Source of the DNA: Sepioteuthis lessoniana
Lineage: Eukaryota > Mollusca > Cephalopoda > Myopsida > Loliginidae
Assembly (NCBI GenBank): GCA_963585895.1
Contig: OY757947.1
Location: 36,607,950 to 36,671,949 of the forward strand
Reading direction: 5' to 3'
Length of the DNA stretch: 64,000 nt
Positions 11,945 to 22,693 of this stretch are shown piece after piece. The notes under the pieces were generated by a model, which saw nothing but the letters and a program-made list of their open reading frames with translations, made no database searches and was not told the DNA's origin. The translations under genes and the position numbers were made by a program. The stretch's first letter is position 1, and each line of letters starts with the position of its first letter.

Positions 11945-13069
11945 AAACGATATGGATTCTTTCTCTGTGTTTTCGCATATGTTTCACCAAAATTGATTTA
12001 ATGGAAAAAGCTGAGCCACACTCTTCACAAAAATATGGCTTCTATCCTCTGTGTGTTCGCATATGTTTATTTAAATTTGATTTTTGAGCAAAGGAAAAGC
12101 CACAAATTTCACAAGAATATGGCTTCTCTCCTGTGTGTGTTCGAATATGAATCACCAATTGTGATTTACGAGAAAAAGCCGAGGTACAGACTTCACAAGA
12201 ATATGGCTTTTCTCCTCTGTGTGTTCGCACATGGTTTTTAAAGTTGGTTTATGAGCAAAGGAAGACCCTCAAATTTCACAAGAATATGGCTTCTCTCCTG
12301 TGTGTGTTCGCATATGAACCACCAAATGTGATTTACGTAAAAATAACGAGGAACAAATTTTACAAGAATATGGCTTTTCCCCTTTGTGTGTTCGCATATG
12401 ATCCTTTAAAGTGGATTTTTGAGAAAAGGAAGACCCGCAAATTTCACAAGAATATGGCTTCTCTCCTCCGTGTGTTCGCATATGATTCTTCAAAGTTGAT
12501 TTTTTAGCAAAGGAAGAGCCGCAAATTTCACAAGAATGGGTTTTCTCACTTGTATGCGTTTTTACGTCGTCCACCAAATTTGATTTTCGTGAAAGAGAAG
12601 AGCCATAAATTTCATAAGAATGGAGCTTCTCTCCTAAGTGTGTTTTCATGTGCTCAACCAAAGTTGATTTTCGTGAAAGAGAAGAGCCATAAATTTCACA
12701 AGAATGGAGCTTCTCTCCTAAGTGTGTTTTCATGTGCTCAACCAAAGTTGATTTTCGTGAAAAAGACGAGCCACAAATTTCACAACTATGTGGTTTCTCT
12801 CCTTTGTGTGTACGCTTATGCCTCATTAAATCTGATTTTTTTAAAAAGGACAAGCCACACACATTGCATGAATATCGCCTCTCACCCGTGTGTGTACGCT
12901 TATGCCTCGTCAAATTTGATTTGTTCCAAAAGGACGAGTCACAAATATTGCAAGAAAAAGGTTTCTCTCCCGTGTGATTTTGCATATGCTCCTTCAGTTT
13001 TGATTTTCGTGAAAATGAAGAGTCACACACTTTACAAGAATATGGCTTATCACCAGTGTAGGTTGACAT
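11945..13069 (-). pseudogene. ZF3: long C2H2 zinc-finger array with three lesions
   Basis: The minus strand gives about 13 C2H2 modules in a row. The open part (13069-12269, 266 codons) holds nine complete fingers from YSCKVCDSSF to [10 protein letters not shown]; it stops in finger 10, where the second Cys codon TGC is TGA (12269-12271). A one-base deletion lies a few codons downstream (about 12240). Fingers 11 and 12 are then open (12230-12045) and a further stop (GAG to TAG, 12042-12044) precedes finger 13. Fingers 4-6 are near-identical copies; finger 5 has one Cys to Tyr change, finger 6 has both Cys to Tyr and a His to Asp. The start MSTYTGDKPYSC lacks the N-terminal modules of ZF1/ZF4, so this is a separate subgroup. 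A protein ending after nine fingers is possible; decay is more likely. Confidence 0.8.
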
Positions 13070-13080
13070 ATTTTGAGTAG

Positions 13081-14025
13081 AATTTGATATCAGGAAAGAA
13101 GAATGATTTTACAAAATTGATTTATCCTCCGTCCGTATCATTATATACCTGCAATTAATAAAATAAATTAATATAATCATTGAAAACATTGAATACTAGC
13201 AAAGGCATTTGATTTACAAATTGGAAATAAAGACGCGTAACAAAGTTGATATAATATCAAATATTTCAATATCTTAAGATATATCTAGAATTCTATATTT
13301 CCAATTTTAAAAGAAAGATGTGTAAAAAAGACATGCAGTTTATATAATATTGTGTGGATTGGGTTGTCAGTTCTCACTAAACGTGAATGTTAAAGGAATT
13401 ATTACACCCTGGTCTAAATAACGTGAATGAGATTTTGTTTTTTTATTATCCACGGTGGTTTTGATATTGTTTTTTCCTGATTGATCAATGAGTGATTCTG
13501 TTTTTTGTTGGAATGGTGGTAACAATTTGAGAGATAAATACTTCGTCTGTCTTTGATGTTTTTTTGTGGACAGAGCTGAGATGAATGTAATGGTTGTTTT
13601 GTAGAAGATTTTGTATTTTTTAGAGGAGGGTTTTGCTTAAGCGGGAAAATATAGCCAATTATTTGGTTCCAACTGGATTAGTTTCTCACTGAGAGTTCTG
13701 CAATTGTCTGCTTGTTTTTTTCTATCCTGATATGATATGATATTAAATAATCTGATTGTGAGGCTCCAGTAATGCTGGACCTTTGGGAAAGTGTAACAAC
13801 CATGCTAAATTGAATAGTTAGAAATAGAACTGTTTGCTCATTTAACTGTGTGTAATCAAATAAGCGATATTTAATTGAATAGTGATACTTGAAACCATTT
13901 AACTTTGTTGACCTATGCTAAATTGAATTGTTCGATAAAGAATTGTTTGATAATTAAACTATGTGTTAACAAAAGATTGATGCTTAATTGAATTATTAGT
14001 GACAAATCATATATGTCTAATATAT
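13081..14025. other. AT-rich sequence with loose about 60-bp repeats
   Basis: No gene is seen. At 13802, 13864, 13914 and 13980 the phrase ATGCTAAATTGAATAG or close variants recurs with intervening TTTAACT(G/A)TGTGT, a decayed tandem repeat. Confidence 0.45.
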
Positions 14026-14100
14026 ATGTATATACCGGATTTGGCATTGAATAACCTGGAATAGTTGATATGCCATTAAATCAAATAAAACAATAGAAAA
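14026..14100 (+). mobile_element. SINE 3'-end fragment
   Basis: The phrase GCATTGAATAACCTGGAATAGTTGATATGCCATTAAAT matches the end of the SINE at 36500-36735 (GCATTAAATAACCTACAGTGGTTGATCTGCCATTAAAT). The tRNA-like head is absent. Confidence 0.6.
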
Positions 14101-14144
14101 ATTAACAAAGGTTTTTATCCTTCCCTTTTTTAAAAATATGTCCT

Positions 14145-14262
14145 CGCAAACACTATGAACTATAGAAGCATAACCCTCACTATTATAGCTGCTAATTTTT
14201 TTTTTATTGCTATGCTTCTCAACCGTATCAAAACGCTAACAAATTGTATTGAGAAAAAAGGT
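14145..14262 (+). mobile_element. LINE reverse-transcriptase fragment
   Basis: The plus-strand frame reads NYRSITLTIIAANF..IAMLLNRIK, matching the NYRGITLTSIASKIYNALL segment of the LINE at 61603-62013. It is a short internal piece of the RT fingers region with no other LINE sequence beside it. Confidence 0.7.
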
Positions 14263-15254
14263 TGATGGGAACTAAAGAATCTGCAATTATACAGCCACTT
14301 ACCTCTCATCTCACAAACCATCTAAGTAAGACGAATAACAGATGCAGACAAAGATGTAAGGAAAAAGACAAACTCAGAAGCGAATATTTTGTATGGAACA
14401 TTCACATGGACGTAGCAGTGTTGGCTGAACAGCAAGAACTTACTGACGTCAGCTCCGTGCAGATAGTGGATCTAGTTGGGATGAACTGCTGGGAACGATT
14501 GATGATAGGGACTGAGTAAGATATTGAGTCAAGGAAATCTGGACTTTCAGAGCGATTTAATGATGACGATGATCTTTTTTTCCATAAAATCAAGGGAAGA
14601 ATATTATGAGCACAACCATATTAGGTGCTTAGGTTTAACATGAACAGCCGATTAAGCAGATCGGACCTCTCTGACCACCCATCTAGCCCGGTAAGACCAG
14701 AGTTGTGTGCTGCTAGTCAATTCACCTCTTGATTTCCGTGTCAAGGACTACTCAACCTCAGAACCACATCCCCAATCATTATGGGTTGCCATGTTCGGCT
14801 GACTGGGGGCCATGATGAGGGTTTTTTCCTCCCTCCAGACGTATAGTCACCGTATTCTACCACACCAGTCTACAAGACGAATCCCTTCCTCAACTATTAC
14901 AAGTCTCCACAAGTCTCCAAGGAGTTTTACCTCGCTACAGAGGTGCAGTCACAGTACTCTACCACCCCAGCCGACAAAACGGATTATCTTATGAATTCTT
15001 TTAGTAAAATGCGAGAATCTTATTGGGCTCGTTCATTTAAGTTTTGGAGAGTTTGCTAGGTGTATTTCACAAAAAAAATGTGGATTGGAGAAGATAAATA
15101 ATATTATTCACCTATATTTTATAGAAACGAAAAATATTTGTGAAAAATCATTTGCTGACAGAGCAAAATTTACAATAATGCGCATTTGATCCAGAGTGTT
15201 TTGAAGACAGAGCACGCGTACTGGGCCTGGACGTAAGGGGAGAGGAAGGCACCC
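14263..15254. other. Unidentified, slightly GC-richer sequence
   Basis: Bases about 14650-14990 contain an imperfect internal duplication (CCCTCCAGACGTATAGTCACCGTATTCTACCAC and CGCTACAGAGGTGCAGTCACAGTACTCTACCAC, 108 bp apart). The frames are short and unrecognised. Confidence 0.35.
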
Positions 15255-15921
15255 TCCGATGGAGACGGTAAGTGTGATTCCAGGAATTCCTGCAATTCTC
15301 ACAGGGCGGACTTTTTCCCTGTGCGCAAAACTTGTAGGGCACCTGCCAGTGTTTGGTCTGATTCGCGCAGCAGTGGGTGTAATAAAACGCAGGGTGACTG
15401 CGGTAACCTCAGAATGGGACTACCAGATGAGTGATGCTCTCCTCACACGAATGATAGAAAGTTTTGAGAGAGCGACACATGAGGACCCCGCTAGAGGAGA
15501 GGGGTGCGTCAACTGGAAAGAAATGAACATATCGGATTCTTGTTGGAGAAGGACGGGGTCGTGTTGGAATATGCATGTTGGTTGCGGTCCGCAAACGATG
15601 CACGGCACATCAATCTTGCTAAGTTGAACGCTGTGGTAAATGGCGTCAAACTAGCACTACAGTGGCAAGAAAGAAGTTGCACATGTGCACCGAGACTTTT
15701 TGTGTCAACCACTGGGTGTCCGACAATGCTTTTTTACCGTCTGGGCCCTTATCTTGGGCACAGTAGCAAATGTGGTTTTATGCTCGTCACAGCAACAAAT
15801 GTAATACTCCAACGTGCTTAATATGTTTGTGCGGTAACAAATGTAGTACCAGGTTTTCAGGGTCAGATCCTATTTATGGCTGCGCCGTGAGTTTTTAAGG
15901 CGGAATCCTGTGTCTGGCTGT

Positions 15922-15975
<54 letters not shown>

Positions 15976-17215
15976 TGTAAGGGTCTATGAATAGATAAAA
16001 AGAGACACGCCTCCCAGCTCGATAGAACTTTCTGAGTGCAAAATTCTAACTGATTACTTTTTTTAAAATTCGCTAATTTTTATGTATTTAAAATCAGAAT
16101 ATCGGCGGGGGTGATGTCAACTTGCTAAATTATTGGATCATATTTCACGCGTCCAAAAATCACTGTTTTTATTTCTCCAATCAAACCTGTCACAGACAAG
16201 ATATGAATCCATTTTGTTCACATTTTGGCCTTCCTGTGTTGAACGTTACGTACTCGCTTAAACTTTCCAATTGGACTTATTTTCCCACTCAAAGATTTTA
16301 GCTAACCTAACAGCTAACTGGAAAACTCGTGGCCTAATCAAACCAGGTAATAAAATAATTAACCATCACAGATACTGAACCACAGTTGACTGGAAATGCA
16401 AGAATACGCATCCAGACAGCAAGCGAGATGCTGATAAGGTGAAGGCTTAAAGAGTCTCGTCTCAGAGTATAATCAGACAGTCAGTGTAGAACTGGTCACG
16501 TCGTCCAGCAAACTTTCCGACCAGGTGACATGAGTGCTCCACAAATGGTTAGTTGCCGTGAAGCTGGGTGCAAAAAGGACGACTGGAAGCAAGTGATGCG
16601 TGGCAAAGGGTTGGAATGGATGTCATCCATTATGGTAGTAAACACGTTCTTATCCTCATCGACTGTGGACACACCCGTTATGCAATTTGGTGACCATTAG
16701 CACAGAAAGACCCGGTAAGCGTCTTTTACGAACGAGGAACACCGGAAGAGATTTTGGCCAACAACGACACCGCCTTTTGCAACCAGCAAGTAAGCCAATG
16801 TCTGCACGAATTGAGGTCCGACGATGGCTGCAATGCGCGTATGTACCATTAGATAACAGTATCACAGAAATTAGTCATCGTAGCATCAAGAGGATCGCTG
16901 CTAGGAAGCTGTGCGTCACTGTTTCTACACTGGATTTGAGCAGAGGCAATTGACACAGACGTTTGCGGGTCATATGATGTGTGGGATCCCGTCTGGATTA
17001 AACCCTTAGATAATCGATGTACCATCAGCTTCAAGCGTGGGCAAGTGAATCATGTGGTCAGTCAACAATTTGTCCTGGTCGATGGAATCCCACGTCACGT
17101 ATCTGATCTCCACCCTGCTTTGGAGATGGGACATTCAGCGACCGCTAAAAGTAATGAGTCGTCTGGCGACGAGCTATCAATAGATAGCGGCAGTGCCCCC
17201 CCCCCGAAAATATAA
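15255..17215 (+). mobile_element. Gypsy-class retrotransposon pol remnant (RNase H and integrase)
   Basis: Plus-strand frames, with several frame changes and stops, carry the end of a Gypsy-like polyprotein. Bases 15330-15530 (LVGHLPVFGLIRAAVGVIKR, EWDYQMSDALL) and 15530-15680 (LLEKDGVVLEYACWL, NDARHINLAKLNAV) resemble the RNase H segment. Bases 16610-17110 give integrase pieces in different frames (DVIHYGSKHVLILIDCGHTR, SVFYERGTPEEILANNDTAF, SIKRIAARK, DPVWIKPLDNRCT, VDGIPRHVSDL). Bases about 15830-16480 between them do not match, and include a (GA)n tract at 15927-15974, so something is inserted or decayed there. No intact frame; certainly inactive. Family placement is from memory of similar invertebrate elements. 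Confidence 0.8.
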
Positions 17216-17290
17216 CCGCTTGCTAGTCGGACGATTCAGAGGCGGACACTGTGGTGCACGCCCCGCTTTTAACGATTACGTGGACCAAAA
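17183..17290 (+). repeat. About 105-bp direct repeat, left copy
   Basis: From GATAGCGGCAGTG to GTGGACCAAAA this is nearly identical to 17430-17534. The two copies bracket a tRNA-like sequence. Confidence 0.9.
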
Positions 17291-17348
17291 GGCAGTGGTC
17301 GTAATTTACTGAGCTTTTTGCTTAGATGTGGCACAAGGCCATATGAAT

Positions 17349-17428
17349 GGGGCACCCAATGAGACTCGAACTAGCCCGTGTAGGTTTTCTAGTCTAGCTT
17401 GCGAACCATTACGCTACCCGAGGCGCCC
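17349..17428 (-). mobile_element. tRNA-like sequence (SINE head)
   Basis: On the minus strand an 80-nt sequence begins GGGCGCC and ends GGTGCCC, forming a 7-bp acceptor-like stem with one G-T pair. It has an A box-like GGTAGCGTAATGG and a B box-like GTTCGAGTC. The T stem pairs poorly and no clean anticodon arm is seen, so this is a tRNA-derived SINE head or tRNA pseudogene rather than a working tRNA. Its head resembles those at 34013, 46997 and 52274. Confidence 0.6.
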
Positions 17429-17429
17429 A

Positions 17430-17534
17430 GATAGCGGCAGTGGCCCCCCGAAAATATAACCGGTTGCTAGTCGGACGATTCAGAGGCGGAGATTGTTGTG
17501 CACGCCCTGCATTTAACGAGTACGTGGACCAAAA
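17430..17534 (+). repeat. About 105-bp direct repeat, right copy
   Basis: Second copy of 17183-17290; the main differences are the length of the C-run and a few point changes. Confidence 0.9.
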
Positions 17535-18139
17535 CCCCACTCCTGCCCAGCATTATGTTTGATCGAGAAGTCAGGGTGGGAGTGTTGCAGCCAACATGCG
17601 AACCCGCGAAGAAAAAGGGTAAGGGTTGCGCCGTGCATCGTCAATCAGAGAGAGACTCGGAAGAGAACCAGAAACAGAGAGGGTAGAGAGAGGGAGCATG
17701 AGTCGGACCTTTTGATTGATCGTTTTATTATGCTGCTAAGTTCCTGGATGGATAGGCTTTCCCATCAATAAGTGGAAAAAACAGATCTGGATTTTATTTT
17801 TTAGATTCTTTCTTTTTTATATTTTAACTAAGTAATCCAACAAAAATCTCAAAAGAAACAAAATAATATAACTAGTTATATAACACTTTCTTTCTAAATT
17901 ACAGTAAATATCACTTAAAAAAATAATAGTATAACAAGTGCTAATTATGAATTTAATTTCGTTATTATTTAAAAATTACCTATATTTTCTAACCGAAACT
18001 TCTAATAATTATGACAAAATCTTCGTCAATTAAACTTATTAACATTTCGATTTACCAAGATCATTTCCTTCCCGCAGACGTTAATGGGATTCAATTCTTT
18101 TTGGTTCATTGAACATTAAAAGTAATCTCGTTAATTAAA
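17535..18139. other. Gypsy remnant tail then AT-rich sequence
   Basis: Bases 17535-17775 are GA-rich with the GC content of the Gypsy remnant and probably belong to it (polyprotein end or LTR, undecided). From 17776 to 18139 the sequence is AT-rich with no recognised feature. Confidence 0.4.
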
Positions 18140-18960
18140 GACCAAGATTTCTTCAATGCTGGTAGAGGGGGGTCAGAAAATGATAGCGAATTTCGGGGAG
18201 GATTGATGGAATTTTTTCCATTTGCTTTTCGCATGGCTGGAAGACAAATACTGATAATTATTTATCTAGTTATTATTATATTATGTTTCAAGTTATACCC
18301 TAAAAGAAAACAGAAAATCTCTGGCTGAAATTTTTTTATGGAGTGGGTACTTGGTCACATATGTCTCAATTGACAAAACTTTAAAACTGTAAAGAGTTTA
18401 AAAACGTTGAGGGGAGGAGATTTTCTGAAGTGCTACGAAGTAATTGCACCCCGTAGCTTTTCAGCTAGTACAGAAAATTAAAGTAAATTTAGACAGGATG
18501 AGTTATTTTATATGAGGACATTCAAATTTGTTTTAGTCGATGAAAATGAAAACAAATTAAATAACTTGTTTGTTCTTTTCTGAGACGATAAACATAAACA
18601 ATGAAAGATCGAGATTTTACAACGAAACAACGAAAATTGACAGCCATACCCCAGAATTATTTATACACAATATTTAACAGGAAACATACATTATTGAATA
18701 GTTAATAAAATTTACTTACAAGTACGTAATATACGACAACTGAGGTTCAATGTAGAATAGGTTGTCTAGGCAAAAATATGGTTTTCAATCAGGTTTGTCA
18801 GAATAAGCCAGCTGTATTGTATTCGTATTCATTGACTTCTTTTTATAATGTAATACAAAAATTAAAAAGTGAGAAATATTTTCATTATAAATTCAGTTTA
18901 GAATATTTAGTTTAACGATTAACTTATTATTTAGATTAAAATAAAAAATAGTTTGATTTT
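18140..18960 (+). repeat. Foldback arm (plus orientation), diverged
   Basis: This resembles the reverse complement of 34130-34810, in the order GATTGATGGAATTTTTTCC.., GCTGGAAGACAAATACTG, CAAAACTTTAAAACTG and GAGGGGAGGAGATTTTCT, and also the plus arm 32760-33560. No partner arm is close by, so this may be half of an element. Confidence 0.65.
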
Positions 18961-19128
18961 TGATTATAATTAATGTTTCCTTTCTCCGTTAGACAATAAA
19001 GATATAACTTATCTGGAAATGTATAAGTAATTTTGTGGTGAAAGAGAAAGAAGACACCTATATCAAAAAACAGTGAGGGACCTGTGAGTGATCTGCGGGA
19101 GTAAGAATCAATTAGAAGATACTTAAAA

Positions 19129-19160
19129 AGGAGTAGCGCCCTCCCCTACACCTTATCACT
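19129..19160 (+). mobile_element. SINE family 1 fragment
   Basis: GGAGTAGCGCCCTCCCCTACACCTT matches the body of the SINE at 1998-2026. Confidence 0.7.
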
Positions 19161-19270
19161 TTAAGTAAAGATCGAAAGATCTACGAATGATTCTGAATTA
19201 CATTTTTCATTACGTGACTAAGAAAAACCAGTTTATATTTGGGAAATCGTCCATCTAATTCACATCGTTT

Positions 19271-19560
19271 TTACTGGTCTTGGCTGGAAATATGTTGAAA
19301 GATGTCATCGATATTAAACAATGTTTCTTTCAGTCCATTTAGAATTCTTATCATCGTGAGTTGGAAGATTTTCGGTGGGGAACTAATTCCAAATGGAAGA
19401 TGGTTAAAAAATACGGACTGAACGGTGTCACTTCGTGAGAGGTCTATATCATTTATCCAGCAGGGTTTGTCCAAATCCTTGTTTTCATAAAGTTTGCGAA
19501 ATATTTTGCTGTTTATTAAGTTTGGCCAACTTTTCATCAACTTTTTTCATCGGCTGGATC
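19271..19560 (-). mobile_element. Gypsy-like reverse transcriptase fragment
   Basis: An 89-codon minus-strand frame contains FFNHLPFGISSPPKIFQLTM and NIDDIFQH, which correspond to the palm segment of Gypsy-type reverse transcriptases (F.RLPFG...P..FQ..M and the [YVM]xDD box). The catalytic box reads NIDD. The fragment is isolated and truncated on both sides; orientation is opposite to the pol remnant at 15255-17215. Confidence 0.75.
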
Positions 19561-19624
19561 TCTCCCAAGATTGCTTAGTTGAATAGATCATCGCAGATCC
19601 TCACATCTCCAGTTTTGGGTTAAA

Positions 19625-20060
19625 ATAAAAACAAATTGAATATAAGCTTCTAATAGTAGCCTGTTCCGCACAAACAAATTATTGAATGTAATCTGCTAAC
19701 TCCTTAAAAGAAAAATAAATTCATTAAACCTCTTCAAAATACCCACCCTAAAATAAACAAAAATAGATAGTATATCACCGTTGAAAAATAGCTCCCCCGC
19801 CAAAAAAAACCTAAATAAATTGAATATAACCTCATAACAAGATCTTACATCCCCGAAATAAACAAAAATTAGATGTAATCTCCTAACAATAGTCCATACC
19901 ACCAAAATTAACTAAAAAAAATTGAATCAACCCCCCCTCCCGTCAAAAGCTTCCGCCCCTCTCAAAATAAACAAAAATTAATTGGATATAACTTCCTTAC
20001 CATCGCCTCTGACAAAAAAGAAAACTAAAACAAACCTGAATGTAACCCTAATGATACACA
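19625..20060. repeat. Imperfect minisatellite, period about 50-60 bp
   Basis: The phrase AAATAAACAAAAATTA(G/A)AT recurs with an intervening TGTAATCTCCTAACAATAG-like segment and C-rich connectors near 19629, 19752, 19814, 19855, 19913 and 19966. No coding function. Confidence 0.6.
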
Positions 20061-20321
20061 CAAACTTACGTTCCCATATACTGTTACACGACTGTGGGTT
20101 TTTCTTTTCGGGGCGTTGTAGGAAAAAGCACACCCACTGACAACTCACACCTACGTTCATTCAACGTTTTCTTCCATTACGATAAACACATCACGATCAG
20201 GCATGACAGATGCACAGATACCATCGCCATCGATTATATCAATAAAAAAATTCTATCTCAACACGAACCTAACACCATTCCCTACCAAGACAGGTGCAAT
20301 AGCTACTCCAGGAAAATAGAT
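20061..20321. other. No feature seen
   Basis: An 81-codon plus-strand frame (20094-20339) has no recognisable motif and its end lies in block E. It is not called. Confidence 0.35.
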
Positions 20322-21894
20322 CCAAACAGGTCACCTTAATTGATACGATCAATTATAAAAGTCAAAGGCCTTACCGTAGCCCACCGGGTACTGACGTTGG
20401 ATATCATGGTTTAACAAACAAAAAGATACGAACTGGTCACTTCCCTAAGCTATTTAAAAGTGTAAGTTAATTAATACGATCAATTATCAAAGAGTAGGGT
20501 CTTATTGTAGTTCACTGGCTACTGATATTGGACATCCTTGTTTAAAAAACGGAAATATCCGAGCAAGTAACTTCCCTTAGAGATCGTGTTATCTGAGTTT
20601 CTCACCTTTTCTCTGCTTTCGTGAGTCTTGTCTAGAGTCATCCAAAGGCAACAAATTATCTTACTTTGTCCTCGCTTCTCTTATTTAACTAGTCTGCTAT
20701 AAGGCCATCTCAAAGAATCGACTCATCTTAATTCCATCGGAAGTATTCATAATCCTTTAGAGACTATCTCTAGTCCTTTTACCAACAATCCTTTCCAGGG
20801 TAGTAAGACCTATCAGCACCCCGAGACACGGTGATTCCTCTGCCTCAGTACGCTGATGTCTCGAGATAAGCAGCAGCGCTGATTCCGGCGTTTCAACAGT
20901 CAACTTCTTCGGAAAAATAAGCAACGCTTTCTCTGAATGTAAAACAGACACTCCTGCATGTCTGACCCTATAACCTAGCCTTTCAAGCTACAACCTTGCT
21001 CCATCACCAGGCTATCAAACAACATTCGTTTGTACGATTAACCAAATAAAAAGTTGGCATTTCAAATTTATTCTCTTGTCGTTGTCATCGTTGCCTAGTT
21101 TTGTATCATATCACTTTCCCTTTACAAAAGATTGCGTGATCGACATATTTATCGGCCTTGCTACAAATTTATGGTATACAAAAATGAGCATAAATTTATG
21201 ACGTGTAACAAGAATATGAAGTCGAGACACAGCCCTGACTGATTTGAGCTGGGAAGGAGAAAATAGATAATTATTTCCCCTACAGAATAGTCATGTCAGT
21301 CGGATGTCTCAAGAGTGTCACACGATACTCCAATAAAACTCAGTCTCTACCACTTTTATTTCTCTTCTTTGAACAGGTGAGACGGGTCTTGGTCCTTACC
21401 AAGGAAATTTAAAGCCACATGGCCATTTTATATTCCCTCATTAGGAAAGCTTTTTATTCATATTTTGTACCCCTTCTATATACTGCTTTTTCATAGAACA
21501 ATATGGGTACATTTATAGCTGTTGGGAAATGTTTGTGTATTCTTCCATCTTAATCCAACAGATATGTATATTGTTTTAAGTGTTCTTGTTTATAAGAATG
21601 TATTTATCATATTTTTCTTCTGTTGTGTTCGGTATTGTGTAAGTATATGTTTTTCATAATCCCTTTTGACATAACTTCTCATTCCTAAACCATTTTAATA
21701 TGCCACAGGGTGACAATTATTCATTGTCACTCTTAAAAAGGGGGCTTGTCTATTAGACATCGGATGATCACATATGCAGCCGAGAAATCCTTCCTCGTTC
21801 TAATTTTGTCTCTGTTCTTTGAACAGTAGAGACGTTCTTTTTTGTCGTCTTTCTTTAAATAGTAGAGACATGTCTCTAGCCAGGTGATGACAAA
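20322..21894 (+). repeat. Segmental duplication block E, copy 1
   Basis: From ATAGATCCAAACAGGTCACC onward this matches 55120-57600. It lacks the SINE and mariner present in copy 2: the undisturbed target ATCCAAAGG is at 20640-20648 and the TA target at 20750-20751. It contains no recognisable gene. Copy 1 carries extra sequence around 21650-21780 that is absent from copy 2. Confidence 0.85.
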
Positions 21895-22409
21895 GTAATC
21901 ATTTATTGTTCTGCACTCAATCAATAAAAACTTTTTACTGTTTTTCTACTTATTTTAGGCATATCATGTATAGAGTAAATCTTTCTAAATATGTAAATGA
22001 ACTCATCTTTATTTTTGTTTACTCACTGTTAGAGTATCATTGAATATACTAAGACTAATATTATTTTTTGAGGGGAGTTGGGAATCGACTGAATATTCCC
22101 CCTGGCACCAACTTAGCCTAGTAGTCCAATCACCAAAATGCACGTATATCACGCTATGGAATCAATAACTACGTACGAATTTACTTATTTACTACTTATT
22201 TACAAAAATAAATCCCCAATAAGATGTGAAATATTAAAATGGAAACAATCTTTAATTAAAAATACAGTCAAATGATTCTTAGATTATTATTCGACGAATC
22301 GCGAAGAAAAGAAAGATATTCGATCAAATAAATCATGTATATAAAAATATCTTCCTTCGGCAAATCAAGTACAGGGTTCGAATCTCTTTTCAAAAGAGAT
22401 GATTCGGCC

Positions 22410-22474
<65 letters not shown>

Positions 22475-22651
22475 TTCTGCGACTATTCGTGATAGTCGAG
22501 TAGGATAGAAATTATATTTTGATCTTGAATATTTTTTTAGAAAAGAAAGATAATCGATCGAATAAATCGTGTACGTAAAAATATTTTCCTTTGGCAAATC
22601 GAGTACAGGGCTCGAATCCCTTTTCGAGGGAGATGACACGGTCTCTCTCTT

Positions 22652-22693
<42 letters not shown>

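Noticed and set aside
12042-13069. CRISPR-like regular repeats
   Set aside because: The 84-bp periodicity is coding ZF modules with conserved Cys/His; no repeat-spacer structure, and the DNA is eukaryotic.
17349-17428. Functional tRNA gene
   Set aside because: The acceptor stem pairs but the T stem does not and no clean anticodon arm exists; similar heads elsewhere belong to SINEs.
20094-20339. 81-codon frame at the left edge of block E
   Set aside because: No motif; its last part in block E copy 2 is not in an equivalent open frame with the same start.
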